Source: Candidatus Centipeda massiliensis (GTDB lineage Bacteria; Bacillota; Negativicutes; Selenomonadales; Selenomonadaceae). Taken from it: 64,000 nucleotides of DNA. The stretch's first letter is position 1. Each line of letters starts with the position of its first letter. The notes beneath the pieces were generated by a model. That model saw nothing but the letters and a program-made list of their open reading frames with translations, was not told the DNA's origin and ran no database searches. A program made the position numbers and the translations under genes. The stretch covers positions 7,987-71,986 of the forward strand of contig NZ_LT985757.1 in assembly GCF_900290285.1 (NCBI RefSeq). Direction: 5' to 3'. Positions 16,750 to 25,725 of this stretch are shown here, in pieces.

Positions 16750-18471
16750 ATGCTGCAGAGTCTTCGCGTATGGAATTTTGCCCTGCTTGAGGAGGTTTTC
16801 GTCGAGTTTGGTGCGGGACTCAACATCCTCACGGGGGAGACCGGTGCGGGTAAATCCATCCTGATCGATGCACTCGGAGCAATTCTCGGGCAGCGCGTCT
16901 CGAGCGATGCCATTCGCAGCGGTGCGGATGCCCTGCGCGTTGAGGCGGTATTTTCACTCGATAAGAGCGATGCGGAACTGTGCGCCCTGCTCGCAGAGCA
17001 GGAAATCGAATGCGAGGATGAACTCATCATCTTGCGCAAGATTGCACGGACGGGCAAGGGCTCGATCCTCGCCAACGGCAGTCATGTCACACTTACCTTT
17101 CTCAAAAAAATTGCTCCGTATCTCGTGGATATCCACGGGCAGAACGAGAACCTTGCCCTCTTGCGTGAGGACGCACAGCGCAATCTGCTTGAGGGCGGGG
17201 ACAGTGATCTGCGTACGCGTCTTGCGGCATATACGAAGGTCTATGCGGACTGGAAGGAAAAGACGCGCCTCAGAGAGGAGCGTGCGGAGGAGATTGAGGG
17301 CATCGGTGAGCGTCTGGACTTACTGCGCTGGCAGGAAAAGGAGATCGCCGAGGCAGAGCTGACGGTGGGCGAGGACGAAGAACTCGAGACGGAGATCCGC
17401 CGTCTCTCCCATGCGGAGCGTCTGGTCGAAAACGCTGCCGAGGCGGCGAGTTTGCTCAGCGAGGATGGGGAGGAGGGGATCGCCGTCCTGTCCGCGCTCG
17501 CCCGTGTCACACATGCACTTGATGAGGTTGCGCGCTATGATGACGCACTCGCGAACGCGCAGAATATGATCGAGGAGGCATACATCTCCCTACAGGAGGC
17601 ATCCTATGAGGTGCGCGACTACCTCGATGGCATCGATGCCGATCCCGCCCGGCTCGACCGCATCCAGACACGCATGGATGTGATCGACCGTCTCAAAAAG
17701 AAATACGGCGGGACGATTCCCGCCGTACTCGAACGCCTTTCTTCCGTTCGCGGTGAATTGGAAAGCCTCGACAACTACGATGTGGACATGGCGCAGCTGG
17801 ACAAGGAAATCGGGACACTCCGCAAACAACTAAAAAACCTTGCGGCGGAGCTCACCGCACGCAGACAGGAGGTTGGTGCGGCACTTTCCGTCGACATTGC
17901 GCGTGAACTCCAGGGACTCGGCATGGCAAAGGCGCGTTTCCGCATTGTCGTGACCCCTGCAGAGAAATACACAAGCCGCGGTGCAGACAGCCTCGCCATG
18001 CTCTTTTCAGCAAATGTGGGCGAGGAGGAGAAGCCCCTTGAAAAGATCGCCTCGGGCGGCGAGCTCTCGCGCATTGCTCTTGCTATCAAATCCATCGTCG
18101 CCGCACGCGATACAGGCGGGACGAGCATGGTGTTCGATGAGATCGACACGGGGATCGGCGGGCGTACCGCCCAGATGGTCGCCGAGCGCATCGCCTTCGT
18201 CGCACACTACAAGCAGGTTCTCTGCATCACACATCTGCCGCAGATTGCGTGTATGGCGGACAACCATCTCTACATCGCAAAGTGTGTCAAGGGCGACGCA
18301 ACTGTGACACAGGTGACTGCGCTCTCTGATGAAGAGCGCGTGCGCGAGATCGCGCGCATGGCATCCGGCGATGATGTCACCGAGGCGGCACTTGCAAACG
18401 CACGCGAAATGCTTGCAGGTGCGGAGAAGAAGAAGGCAGGATTTCAGAAGAAGTCGAAGACAAAGAATTGA
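16750..18471 (+). CDS. recN: DNA repair protein RecN
   Basis: A 573-residue SMC-like ATPase for double-strand break repair. Walker A is GETGAGKSILIDAL near residue 30. A coiled coil fills the middle (about 160-380, Glu/Arg/Leu-rich). The ABC signature ASGGELSRIALAIK, Walker B SMVFDEIDTGIGG and the following ITHLPQIA are at 440-520. A lysine-rich tail ends the protein. The start at 16750 follows a GGGAGAGGGAG ribosome site. Confidence 0.95.
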   Translation: MLQSLRVWNFALLEEVFVEFGAGLNILTGETGAGKSILIDALGAILGQRVSSDAIRSGADALRVEAVFSLDKSDAELCALLAEQEIECEDELIILRKIARTGKGSILANGSHVTLTFLKKIAPYLVDIHGQNENLALLREDAQRNLLEGGDSDLRTRLAAYTKVYADWKEKTRLREERAEEIEGIGERLDLLRWQEKEIAEAELTVGEDEELETEIRRLSHAERLVENAAEAASLLSEDGEEGIAVLSALARVTHALDEVARYDDALANAQNMIEEAYISLQEASYEVRDYLDGIDADPARLDRIQTRMDVIDRLKKKYGGTIPAVLERLSSVRGELESLDNYDVDMAQLDKEIGTLRKQLKNLAAELTARRQEVGAALSVDIARELQGLGMAKARFRIVVTPAEKYTSRGADSLAMLFSANVGEEEKPLEKIASGGELSRIALAIKSIVAARDTGGTSMVFDEIDTGIGGRTAQMVAERIAFVAHYKQVLCITHLPQIACMADNHLYIAKCVKGDATVTQVTALSDEERVREIARMASGDDVTEAALANAREMLAGAEKKKAGFQKKSKTKN

Positions 18472-18481
18472 GAGGTATACC

Positions 18482-18976
18482 GTGAAGAGATGCGGAATGA
18501 AGCGTATCTTGATTGCAGGACTCGCGGCATCATCGCTCTGTATGGGCAGTGTCCACGCAGAGCCAATGGAACAGCAAATGCCGTCACCGCTCGCTGCATA
18601 TACGAGCGTGCGTGACGCGTGGGCGGTCGCAGGGCTTCCTGTCTATACGCCGACCCTCCTGCCCGTCGGCTATGTGCAGAAGGATATCATCGTCATCGAT
18701 AAGAGCCTCGCCGAGATCTTCTACCGCAATGAGGCGGGCAAAGAAATTTTGTTTCGCATGGCGAAGGGCAATGCGGACATCAGCGGCGACAATACAGTCT
18801 ATGAGGTCAATCAGATTGTGCAGATCGGTCGCCAGTACATTCGCGTCAAGGGGACGGAAAAGCTCGTCAACCTCGCTCTCTGGTCGCGCGGCGGCTATAC
18901 CTTCTCCCTGTCGTTCGAGGAGCCAATTCCTATCGAAGCCGTACAGGCCATCGTCAGTACGATTTCGTGGAACTGA
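18482..18976 (+). CDS. secreted DUF4367-like protein
   Basis: A 164-residue protein with a clear signal peptide: a basic start, the hydrophobic ILIAGLAASSLCMGS, and a probable cleavage site after VHA. The mature part has the pattern of DUF4367 domains: YTPTLLPVGYVQKDI, ILFRMAKGNADISGDN, then ALWSRGGYTFSLSFEE. Such domains occur in secreted or sigma-factor-associated proteins; function unknown. The GTG at 18482 has GAGAGG 6 nt upstream, so it probably forms the end of the recN transcript. An ATG at 18497 is the alternative start. Confidence 0.75.
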   Translation: MKRCGMKRILIAGLAASSLCMGSVHAEPMEQQMPSPLAAYTSVRDAWAVAGLPVYTPTLLPVGYVQKDIIVIDKSLAEIFYRNEAGKEILFRMAKGNADISGDNTVYEVNQIVQIGRQYIRVKGTEKLVNLALWSRGGYTFSLSFEEPIPIEAVQAIVSTISWN

Positions 18977-18998
18977 CTGATTATGGTGTAACAGGAAC

Positions 18999-19032
18999 AA
19001 AAAAATACTGCATGATTTTTCTTCATGCAGTA
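18999..19032 (-). terminator. rho-independent terminator of the cupin gene
   Basis: On the reverse strand, TACTGCATGA pairs perfectly with TCATGCAGTA (10 bp) around a 7-nt loop and is followed by seven T. On the forward strand there is no T-run, so it serves the reverse gene. Confidence 0.85.
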
Positions 19033-19051
19033 CCGTTGTGTAGTGAAATAA

Positions 19052-19396
19052 TTATGACTCGGGGAATGCAACAACAAGCATCATTTTGAACGGTGTGTCA
19101 TCTGCCGCATAGACCGAGTGCGGGTGATTGGCCGGCATGACAATGCTCTCACACGCTTTGAGTGTATAGGTCTCATCGTCGATCTTGATGATGCCCTCGC
19201 CGTCGAGAGCCGTGACGAGTGCATCGCCCTTTGACTCGTGCGTGCTGATGCCCTCGCCCTTTGCAAAGGCAAAGAGGGTGACGCCAAGCCCCTTGTTCTG
19301 GACGAGCGTCTTGCTGACGACCTGTCCCTCTGCGTATGCGATTTGATCTTTGAGCAGAAGTGCCTGCTGGTGCTGGATATTGTTCAGGATTGCCAT
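19052..19396 (-). CDS. small cupin domain protein
   Basis: A 114-residue single-domain cupin. The two cupin motifs are recognisable: GEGISTHESKGDALVTALDG (His and Glu ligands) and PANHPHSVYAADD (His). Such proteins bind a metal and may act as enzymes, sugar or stress sensors; the substrate cannot be read. A strong AAGGAGG ribosome site lies before the ATG at 19396. It stands alone, divergent from the gene at 19605, with its own terminator. Confidence 0.85.
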   Translation of the reverse strand: MAILNNIQHQQALLLKDQIAYAEGQVVSKTLVQNKGLGVTLFAFAKGEGISTHESKGDALVTALDGEGIIKIDDETYTLKACESIVMPANHPHSVYAADDTPFKMMLVVAFPES

Positions 19397-19427
19397 ATTG
19401 TTTCCTCCTTATGTGTTTTGGAATTTA

Positions 19428-19453
19428 TGTGCATAGTATACATGGAATGCACA
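19428..19453 (-). promoter_or_regulatory. inverted repeat over the putative cupin promoter
   Basis: TGTGCAT and ATGCACA are perfect 7-nt inverted repeats separated by 12 nt. On the reverse strand the spacer holds TATACT, a plausible -10 box, 32-53 nt before the cupin start. The arrangement looks like an operator, but the -35 box is poor. Confidence 0.4.
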
Positions 19454-19525
19454 CAAAAGAATGTGACCGAAGCCACAATTCCGAGAGAAATACTCGGAAT
19501 TTGAGAAAATCAAAAATTTTTTCAG

Positions 19526-19554
19526 TTGTCAAACGTGAACCTTTGTCCTATAAT
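19526..19554 (+). promoter_or_regulatory. sigma-A promoter for the gene at 19605
   Basis: TTGTCA and TATAAT are separated by 17 nt, about 50 nt upstream of the start codon. Confidence 0.8.
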
Positions 19555-19604
19555 AGTGAACAGGTTATTTTAGGGATTCGAGTATCGGACAAAGGAGGAT
19601 GGCG

Positions 19605-19952
19605 TTGGATCGCAGTGCAGTGATAGATACGGTGCAGAAGCTTGTCGATGCGCCGTCGGTCTACGAAGGACTGAAGGCGAAAGCAGAGGTGTTCCTGAGA
19701 GCGGTGGACACGCCGCAGGAAAAATCTGCGTTTCAGGGACTCATTGATGAAATAAAGAGCGATGTGCTGACAATTGATCAGCTCATCAGCTTCACAGAGT
19801 CACCGGATGGTGTCGCGCTGTTCGGCGCGCAGAGAGCAGGAGAGTATAATGCTGCGGCAAAGCAGGCGAAGGAGCAGGGGGAAGATACCTGCATCTGCCC
19901 TGCGTGTCAGGCCGGCAAGGAGATCCTTGCAAATCAGGCGGCAATCGCCTAA
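19605..19952 (+). CDS. small protein of unknown function with C-terminal cysteine cluster
   Basis: A 115-residue, mostly helical, acidic protein that I do not recognise with confidence. The body (VIDTVQKLVDAPSVYEGLKA, DVLTIDQLISF) looks like a helical bundle. The C terminus carries three cysteines, TCICPACQAGKEI, which could bind metal or form disulfides. AAAGGAGG directly abuts an ATG at 19599, so the TTG at 19605 (6 nt spacing) is the better start. The gene is a monocistronic unit, with a consensus promoter and a very stable terminator, which suggests high expression. Confidence 0.7.
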   Translation: MDRSAVIDTVQKLVDAPSVYEGLKAKAEVFLRAVDTPQEKSAFQGLIDEIKSDVLTIDQLISFTESPDGVALFGAQRAGEYNAAAKQAKEQGEDTCICPACQAGKEILANQAAIA

Positions 19953-19972
19953 CAGATAATGTATGGAAAGGA

Positions 19973-20008
19973 GCTGTTGCACGAATGCTTTCGTGTAACA
20001 GCTTTTTT
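19973..20008 (+). terminator. strong terminator ending 15 nt before priA (GTTGYRCGAA family)
   Basis: GCTGTTGCACGAA pairs with TTCGTGTAACAGC (13 bp, one G-T) around TGCT and is followed by six T. The priA ATG is at 20024, so there is hardly room for a separate priA promoter after it. Confidence 0.85.
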
Positions 20009-20023
20009 GTGAGAAGTGAATAT

Positions 20024-22438
20024 ATGACCGTTGCGGATGTCTATATCAACATTCCGATCAAGAGCATACAGCAGGAGTTCACCTATGTTTTGCCGGAGAG
20101 GTTGGCACAGGTTGGTGTAGGATGGCGGGTCTTCGTTCCCTTCGGAAATGTGCGCAAGGAGGGGTTCGTCACTCGTGTGCGCCCTTACGATCCTGTGCGG
20201 GACGGGGACCATGCACTGAAGGAGATCATTGAGGCGGTGGATGAGGAGGCGTGGTTTTCGCCCGAACTCCTTGTCGCTGCACAGGAACTTGCAGATTTTT
20301 ACCTCTGCTCGGCAGCGGAGATCATGCGCCTCTTCATGCCGGGTAAGAGTGGGTTGCGTATTTTCTCTGTCTATTCGGCGGCGGAGAATGCGGATGCATC
20401 ACATTCCGTCCTATCTGATGTGAATGCGTGTGCTGTTTACAAGTATTTATGCGAGAAGGGCAGTAAGCGTATGGCGGAACTGCGCCGTGCCCTGCCGGAG
20501 ACGGCAGTGGAGGAGGGCGTGGAAAAACTCCTGCGCTGCCATCTTGTGCGCAAGGAGCATCACGCTGATAAACGCGATCGCGCGCGCTATGAGAAATACT
20601 ATACGGCGGGAGCGATCACAGATGAACTGCTCGCTGGCCTTGCTCGCAAGCCCGCACAGGTACGGGCACTTGTTCTCTTCCGGGAGAAGCCTGAGTATGC
20701 ACGCGCAGAGCTTGATGAAAAGGGCGTCTCCTTGGCAACGATCAAGCATCTTGTTGCAGCAGGGTATCTGACGGAGCACTTGCGGCGCAAACTTCGTTCC
20801 AGTTATGGAGCAGGGACGGAGACCATGCGTGCGGAGGAGTTGACTGCGGCGCAGCAGACGGCTGCTGATGCGCTGCGCGCAGGAATTGCAGCGGGCGGCT
20901 TTCGGGGCTTTCTGCTGCACGGTGTGACGGGCAGCGGCAAGACACGCGTCTACATTGAGACGGCGCGCGCTGTGCGCGCGGTAGGACGACAGGTTATCGT
21001 GCTTGTGCCTGAGATCGCGCTCACAGGTCAGCTCATCACGGCATTTCAGGAGGTATTCACGGACGACATCGTCGTCCTGCACAGTCAGCTTTCGCACGCG
21101 GAGCGCAATGATTCGATCTTTCGCGTGCGGCGCGGGGAGGCGGGCATCATCATCGGTGCACGCTCCGCCCTCTTCACACCCGCGCATGATGTCGGTGCGA
21201 TCATCCTCGACGAGGAACAGGATATGTCCTACAAACAGGATGAGTCGCCGCGCTATCATGCGCGGGTGGTCGCGGAGATCCTTGCGCGGCGGCATGGGGC
21301 GATCCTCGTGCTCGGCAGTGCGACGCCGTCGCTCGAGTCATATACGCGTGCCCAGACGGGGGAGTTGACGCTCCTTACGATGCCTGAACGCATCGGCAGT
21401 CAGCCGCTGCCGCAGGTGCGTGCCGTTGATATGCGCGAGGAGCTGCGGCGGGGACGGCGTACGATTATCTCGCTTGCTCTGCGCGAACTCCTGACGGAGA
21501 CCCTTGCACGTCATGAGCAGGCAATCATCATGCTGAACCGGCGCGGTTATTCCACCTTCATCATGTGTCGCTCCTGCGGCGCAGTGATTACGTGCAAGGA
21601 GTGCTCACTGCCGCTCGTCTATCATGCCAACGGCGCACTCCTTTGCCATCACTGTGATCTGCGTGCTCCTGTTCCGGAGGTCTGCCCCAAATGTGGGAGC
21701 CGTTACATCAAATACTTCGGTTCGGGTACGGAAAAACTCGAGGAGGAACTGTCCCAGCTCCTCCCTGAGGCGCGTCTTGTGCGCATGGATCGCGATACGA
21801 CGGGGCGCAAACTTGCGCATACGGAGATTTTGACGCAGTTCCGCAGACGTGATTTCGACATTCTCCTCGGCACGCAGATGGTGGCGAAGGGGCATGACCT
21901 GCCAGGTGTGCAGTCCGTCGGCATCATCAGTGCAGACGCGAGCCTGAACCTGCCGGATTTTCGTGCGGCGGAGCGCTGCTTTATGCTGATCACACAGACG
22001 GCGGGACGCGCGGGACGGCATGGGGCACGCGGCGAGGTCATCGTGCAGACGTACAATCCGGAGCACTATGCCGTTCGTACCGCCATGCGGCAGGACTACA
22101 AGGCGTTCTATGCGCAGGAGATTGAACTGCGCCGCGAGCTGTTCTATCCGCCGTTCAGCCGTCTCGTAAAGCTTCTCTTCCACGACACGAGCCGCGAGCG
22201 CGCATGGAACAATGCACAATCCTTTGTCACTGCTGCACAAAAGGAATGTGCAGGTCAGGCGGGATGCTCCGTGATCGGTCCCTCGCCTGCATTGATTGCG
22301 AGAGAACGAAACGAATATCGTTTCATTGTGCTCATCAAGACAGATGCACTTGCAGACATACAAATGTATTTGCGTCGACAAGGGATTCATCTGCGCGATG
22401 ATGTTGCCATTGATATCGATCCTATCGTAATTTTTTAA
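20024..22438 (+). CDS. priA: primosomal protein N' (replication restart helicase PriA)
   Basis: An 804-residue PriA. The N-terminal 3'-end-binding domain starts ADVYINIPIKSIQQEFTYVL. Helicase motifs follow: Walker A GVTGSGKTRVY, DEEQDMSYKQDE, then LGSATPSLES. The zinc-binding insertion has CRSCG, CKECSL, CHHCDL and CPKCGS. Motifs V-VI are LGTQMVAKGHDLPGV and TAGRAGRHG. It reloads DnaB-type helicase at collapsed forks. The ATG at 20024 has a modest GAGAAG ribosome site, immediately after the T-run of the preceding hairpin. Confidence 0.95.
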   Translation: MTVADVYINIPIKSIQQEFTYVLPERLAQVGVGWRVFVPFGNVRKEGFVTRVRPYDPVRDGDHALKEIIEAVDEEAWFSPELLVAAQELADFYLCSAAEIMRLFMPGKSGLRIFSVYSAAENADASHSVLSDVNACAVYKYLCEKGSKRMAELRRALPETAVEEGVEKLLRCHLVRKEHHADKRDRARYEKYYTAGAITDELLAGLARKPAQVRALVLFREKPEYARAELDEKGVSLATIKHLVAAGYLTEHLRRKLRSSYGAGTETMRAEELTAAQQTAADALRAGIAAGGFRGFLLHGVTGSGKTRVYIETARAVRAVGRQVIVLVPEIALTGQLITAFQEVFTDDIVVLHSQLSHAERNDSIFRVRRGEAGIIIGARSALFTPAHDVGAIILDEEQDMSYKQDESPRYHARVVAEILARRHGAILVLGSATPSLESYTRAQTGELTLLTMPERIGSQPLPQVRAVDMREELRRGRRTIISLALRELLTETLARHEQAIIMLNRRGYSTFIMCRSCGAVITCKECSLPLVYHANGALLCHHCDLRAPVPEVCPKCGSRYIKYFGSGTEKLEEELSQLLPEARLVRMDRDTTGRKLAHTEILTQFRRRDFDILLGTQMVAKGHDLPGVQSVGIISADASLNLPDFRAAERCFMLITQTAGRAGRHGARGEVIVQTYNPEHYAVRTAMRQDYKAFYAQEIELRRELFYPPFSRLVKLLFHDTSRERAWNNAQSFVTAAQKECAGQAGCSVIGPSPALIARERNEYRFIVLIKTDALADIQMYLRRQGIHLRDDVAIDIDPIVIF

Positions 22439-22564
22439 AAAGTAATATAAAAAACTATTGAATATAATTGTAAATCCTGTTAATCTGGAAATAGAAGGAA
22501 AGACTGATGAAATGCGAAGCGGCACGAATCATTTTTCTTCAGAGCAATGGAGGAATGACTTCCT

Positions 22565-23431
22565 ATGGTGACGATTCTCGGACGGGCGAAGATCAATTTG
22601 ACGCTCGATATTCTGGGGCTTCGGGACGATGGGTATCACGAGATCGCGACAGTGATGCAGTCACTTGCACTCGCAGATACGCTCACGCTTACACGGCAGG
22701 AGGAGGGGATCACACTGACCGTGGATTTGCCGGGACTGGAGGCAGATGAGCGTAATCTAGCCCATCGCGCGGCGGCACTCATTATGAATGAGTGTGGGGT
22801 CCGCAACGGTGTCCACATTGCAATCACGAAGCGCATTCCTGTTGCAGCGGGGCTTGCGGGAGGCAGTGCCGACGCGGCGGCAGCGCTGCGTGGAATGAAT
22901 GAACTCTATGAACTGGGGCTTTCAGATGAATGTCTCTGTGACCTCGGTGCAAAGCTTGGGTCTGACATTCCCTTTTCTCTCATGGGGGGCACAGTGCTTG
23001 CGACGGGGCGCGGTGAGGCTCTGCAAAGTCTCACGGATTTTCCGCAGACATTTGTTGTACTTGCAAAGCCTCCGGTCGCCGTATCGACGCCATGGGCGTA
23101 TCGTAGCTACGACGCTCATCCGCCGGAATATCATCCGGACAATGCGGCGTTCATCGAGGCGCTTGCGCGTGGCGATAGAGAATCCTGTGCGCAGCTCATC
23201 TCGAATGTACTGGAGCCTGTAACGGAGGCGGCGCATCCTGTGATCGGGGACTATCGTGTGCGTATGTTGACGCATGGAGCTATCTGCGCCATGATGTCGG
23301 GCAGCGGTCCGACGGTGTTTGGTCTCTTTGCGGATGAACGGACAGCGGCAGACGCAGCAGAGGCTTTTCGCAGGGAGACGGACGCTGCGGTATATCTGAC
23401 ACGCACCGCAGGCAGATATGGTCAGCAGTAG
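22565..23431 (+). CDS. ispE: 4-diphosphocytidyl-2-C-methyl-D-erythritol kinase
   Basis: A 288-residue GHMP-fold kinase of the MEP isoprenoid pathway. AKINLTLDILGLRDDGYHEI is the N-terminal signature. PVAAGLAGGSADAAAALRG is the ATP-binding glycine-rich loop with the catalytic Asp. MSGSGPTVFG is the third GHMP motif. GGAGG lies 11 nt before the ATG. The 126-nt A/T-rich leader before the gene probably holds its promoter, but no good -35/-10 pair stands out. Confidence 0.94.
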   Translation: MVTILGRAKINLTLDILGLRDDGYHEIATVMQSLALADTLTLTRQEEGITLTVDLPGLEADERNLAHRAAALIMNECGVRNGVHIAITKRIPVAAGLAGGSADAAAALRGMNELYELGLSDECLCDLGAKLGSDIPFSLMGGTVLATGRGEALQSLTDFPQTFVVLAKPPVAVSTPWAYRSYDAHPPEYHPDNAAFIEALARGDRESCAQLISNVLEPVTEAAHPVIGDYRVRMLTHGAICAMMSGSGPTVFGLFADERTAADAAEAFRRETDAAVYLTRTAGRYGQQ

Positions 23432-23446
23432 AACCAGAGGGATAAT

Positions 23447-24184
23447 ATGCAAGGAAAACTATCACCAGTAGTTGTGAACAGCTACCAGCCGCTTCGTGAA
23501 ATTGTCTGTGAAGTTCTGCGTGATGCCATTCGCAGTGGCATCCTAAAGCCCGGTGAATGGCTGAAGGAAAACGATCTCGCGGACGAACTGCTCGTTAGCC
23601 GTACACCCGTACGAGAGGCGATTCGAAAGCTCGAACAGGAGGGGTATGTCGTTACTGTGCCGCGGCGTGGGGCTTATGTTGCGAGCGTATCCATCCGCGA
23701 TATCAATGAGATCTTTGAGATTCGTGCAGCACTTGAGGCGCTCGCCTGTGAACTTGCGGCGGAACGAATCACTGATGAGGAACAGGAGCGCTTGGAACGG
23801 CTGCTTGTCGCCATAGGTCGTGCGATTGAGGAGCACGATATGGAGCGTATTGTGCGAACGGACATTGAGTTTCACGAACTCCTCTATCAGGCAGCACGCA
23901 ATGAGCGTCTGCTTGCGATCATTGGCAATTTGCGTGAACAACTGACACGGTTTCGCACGATTTCCATGTCTTATCCGGGGCGTCTCAAGGCGACTCTCGA
24001 AGAGCATCGTGCGATTGTCGATGCGATCGGCACAGGTGATGCCCGCCATGCACGCAAGGTTGGTGCCAAGCACATGGAGAACTCGGAACAGACCTTGCTT
24101 TACGCTATTGAGGAACAGGAAAAAAAGACAGGTACAACCATAGTGAAGCGCAAGAGCAAAAAGAGTAAGGACGCTGAGGAATAG
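23447..24184 (+). CDS. GntR family transcriptional regulator, FadR (FCD) subfamily
   Basis: A 245-residue regulator. The N-terminal winged helix-turn-helix is at about residues 12-78 (LREIVCEVLRDAIRSGILKP, then SRTPVREAIRKLEQEGYV). The C-terminal FCD effector domain is at about 85-220 (EIRAALEALACELAAERI, the metal-site His in EFHELLY, then EHRAIVDAI and ARKVGAKHM). The tail is Lys-rich. FCD domains sense small organic acids. It sits between ispE and glmU, where Bacillus has purR; its targets are unknown. Confidence 0.9.
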   Translation: MQGKLSPVVVNSYQPLREIVCEVLRDAIRSGILKPGEWLKENDLADELLVSRTPVREAIRKLEQEGYVVTVPRRGAYVASVSIRDINEIFEIRAALEALACELAAERITDEEQERLERLLVAIGRAIEEHDMERIVRTDIEFHELLYQAARNERLLAIIGNLREQLTRFRTISMSYPGRLKATLEEHRAIVDAIGTGDARHARKVGAKHMENSEQTLLYAIEEQEKKTGTTIVKRKSKKSKDAEE

Positions 24185-24211
24185 GTGCTTTCAGAGAACG
24201 GGAGGAGCATA

Positions 24212-25576
24212 ATGTTGGATTTTATTACAGTCATACTGGCAGCAGGAAAAGGCACACGTATGAAATCCAAGCTGCCGAAGGTACTGCATCGTGCTGCAGG
24301 AAAGGCAATGCTGCAGCACGTCATTGATGCAGCGGATGCAGCCGGTGCACGACGTAATATTGTTGTCACGGGATTTGGCGGCGAGACGGTGCGTGAGGCC
24401 ATTGGGGACAGTGTCGAGTATGTGGAGCAGCGTGAGCAGCTGGGTACGGGACACGCCGTTTTGCAGACGAAGGACCTGCTGGCGGGGGAGCGCGGGACGA
24501 TCATGGTGCTCTGCGGTGATACGCCGCTCCTGACCGCGGAGCTTTTGGCGCGCTTCCACGAGGAGCATGTGCACGCGGGTGCGAAGGCAACCGTCCTCAC
24601 GGCGATTATGCCGAACGCAAAGGGCTACGGCCGCATTGTTCGCCGTGAAAGCGGCGAAGTGCTGAAGATCGTCGAGCACAAGGATGCAACGCCGGAGGAG
24701 CGTGAGATTCACGAGGTCAACGCGGGCATCTACTGTTTTGATGCACAGGCGCTTTTCTCTGCGCTTACAAAGGTGACGAACGACAACGCACAGGGCGAAT
24801 ACTATCTCCCAGATGTGCTCAGCATTTTGCGTGACGAGGGAGAGAAGATTTGGGCGGTTGTCGCGGACAACTACGAAAGTACGCTTGGCATCAATTCGCG
24901 CAGCCAACTCGCCGTGGCAGAGCGGATTTTGCGCCGCCGTAAGGTCGAAGAACTCATGGCGGACGGTGTCACAATCATTGATCCGCATACAACATTCATT
25001 GATGCAGAGGTGCGCATCGGTATGGATACGGTCATCTACCCCTTTACCTTTTTGGAAGGGGTTACGGTCATCGGCGAGGACTGCGTGATTGGACCGCATG
25101 TGCGCTTTCAGGACATGGTCATTGGAGATAATGTCAAGGCGCATTACGTCTACGCGCATGATTCGGAGGTCGGGAGCGATGTAGATCTTGGGCAGTTCAA
25201 CCACATTCGCCCGGACAGTCTCATTGGCGCAGGTGTGAAGATGGGGAATTTCGTTGAGGTCAAGAACTCTGGCATTGGGGCAGGATCGAAATTGCCGCAT
25301 CTTTCCTACATCGGTGATTGCGATATGGGTACGGGGGTCAATATGGGCTGCGGTACAATTACTGTCAACTATGACGGAAAGAATAAATATCGTACCGTCA
25401 TCGGCGATAATGCTTTTGTCGGGTGCAACTCCAACCTCGTCGCCCCTGTTACGGTGGGAGAGAATTCATACATTGCGGCAGGGTCTACCATTACGCGCGA
25501 TGTTCCCACGGGAACGCTTTCGGTGGCACGTGCACGTCAGAAGGAAATTGAGGGCTGGCACGACAAACGAAAATGA
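24212..25576 (+). CDS. glmU: bifunctional UDP-GlcNAc pyrophosphorylase / glucosamine-1-phosphate acetyltransferase
   Basis: A 454-residue GlmU that makes UDP-GlcNAc for cell wall and LPS. The N-terminal uridylyltransferase domain starts VILAAGKGTRMKSKLPKVLH, and LCGDTPLL is the metal site. From about residue 250 a left-handed beta-helix of hexapeptide repeats forms the acetyltransferase, with the active-site region FVEVKNSGIGAGSKLPHLSY and NYDGKNKYRT. The start at 24212 follows GGGAGG. The ispE/glmU/prs order is conserved in Firmicutes. Confidence 0.96.
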   Translation: MLDFITVILAAGKGTRMKSKLPKVLHRAAGKAMLQHVIDAADAAGARRNIVVTGFGGETVREAIGDSVEYVEQREQLGTGHAVLQTKDLLAGERGTIMVLCGDTPLLTAELLARFHEEHVHAGAKATVLTAIMPNAKGYGRIVRRESGEVLKIVEHKDATPEEREIHEVNAGIYCFDAQALFSALTKVTNDNAQGEYYLPDVLSILRDEGEKIWAVVADNYESTLGINSRSQLAVAERILRRRKVEELMADGVTIIDPHTTFIDAEVRIGMDTVIYPFTFLEGVTVIGEDCVIGPHVRFQDMVIGDNVKAHYVYAHDSEVGSDVDLGQFNHIRPDSLIGAGVKMGNFVEVKNSGIGAGSKLPHLSYIGDCDMGTGVNMGCGTITVNYDGKNKYRTVIGDNAFVGCNSNLVAPVTVGENSYIAAGSTITRDVPTGTLSVARARQKEIEGWHDKRK

Positions 25577-25635
25577 GATTTGCACATGATCTTTGTGTAT
25601 GGCGTCGCACACGTTGAAAAAGACCGGGAACGCCC

Positions 25636-25664
25636 TTCCAAAAATAAACAGCGCGTGTTATACT
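25636..25664 (+). promoter_or_regulatory. possible extended -10 promoter for prs
   Basis: TTCCAA and TATACT are separated by 17 nt, with TGT directly before the -10 box (extended -10). The -35 box is weak. Confidence 0.45.
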
Positions 25665-25725
25665 ATATATAAATTTGTGTATTCTGTTTATAGTGACGCA
25701 TCTGCTTTTTAGGAGGAACAGAGAG

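Noticed and set aside
24191-25300. A 369-codon reverse-strand frame over glmU
   Set aside because: glmU on the forward strand is intact and matches its family throughout; the reverse product has no motif.
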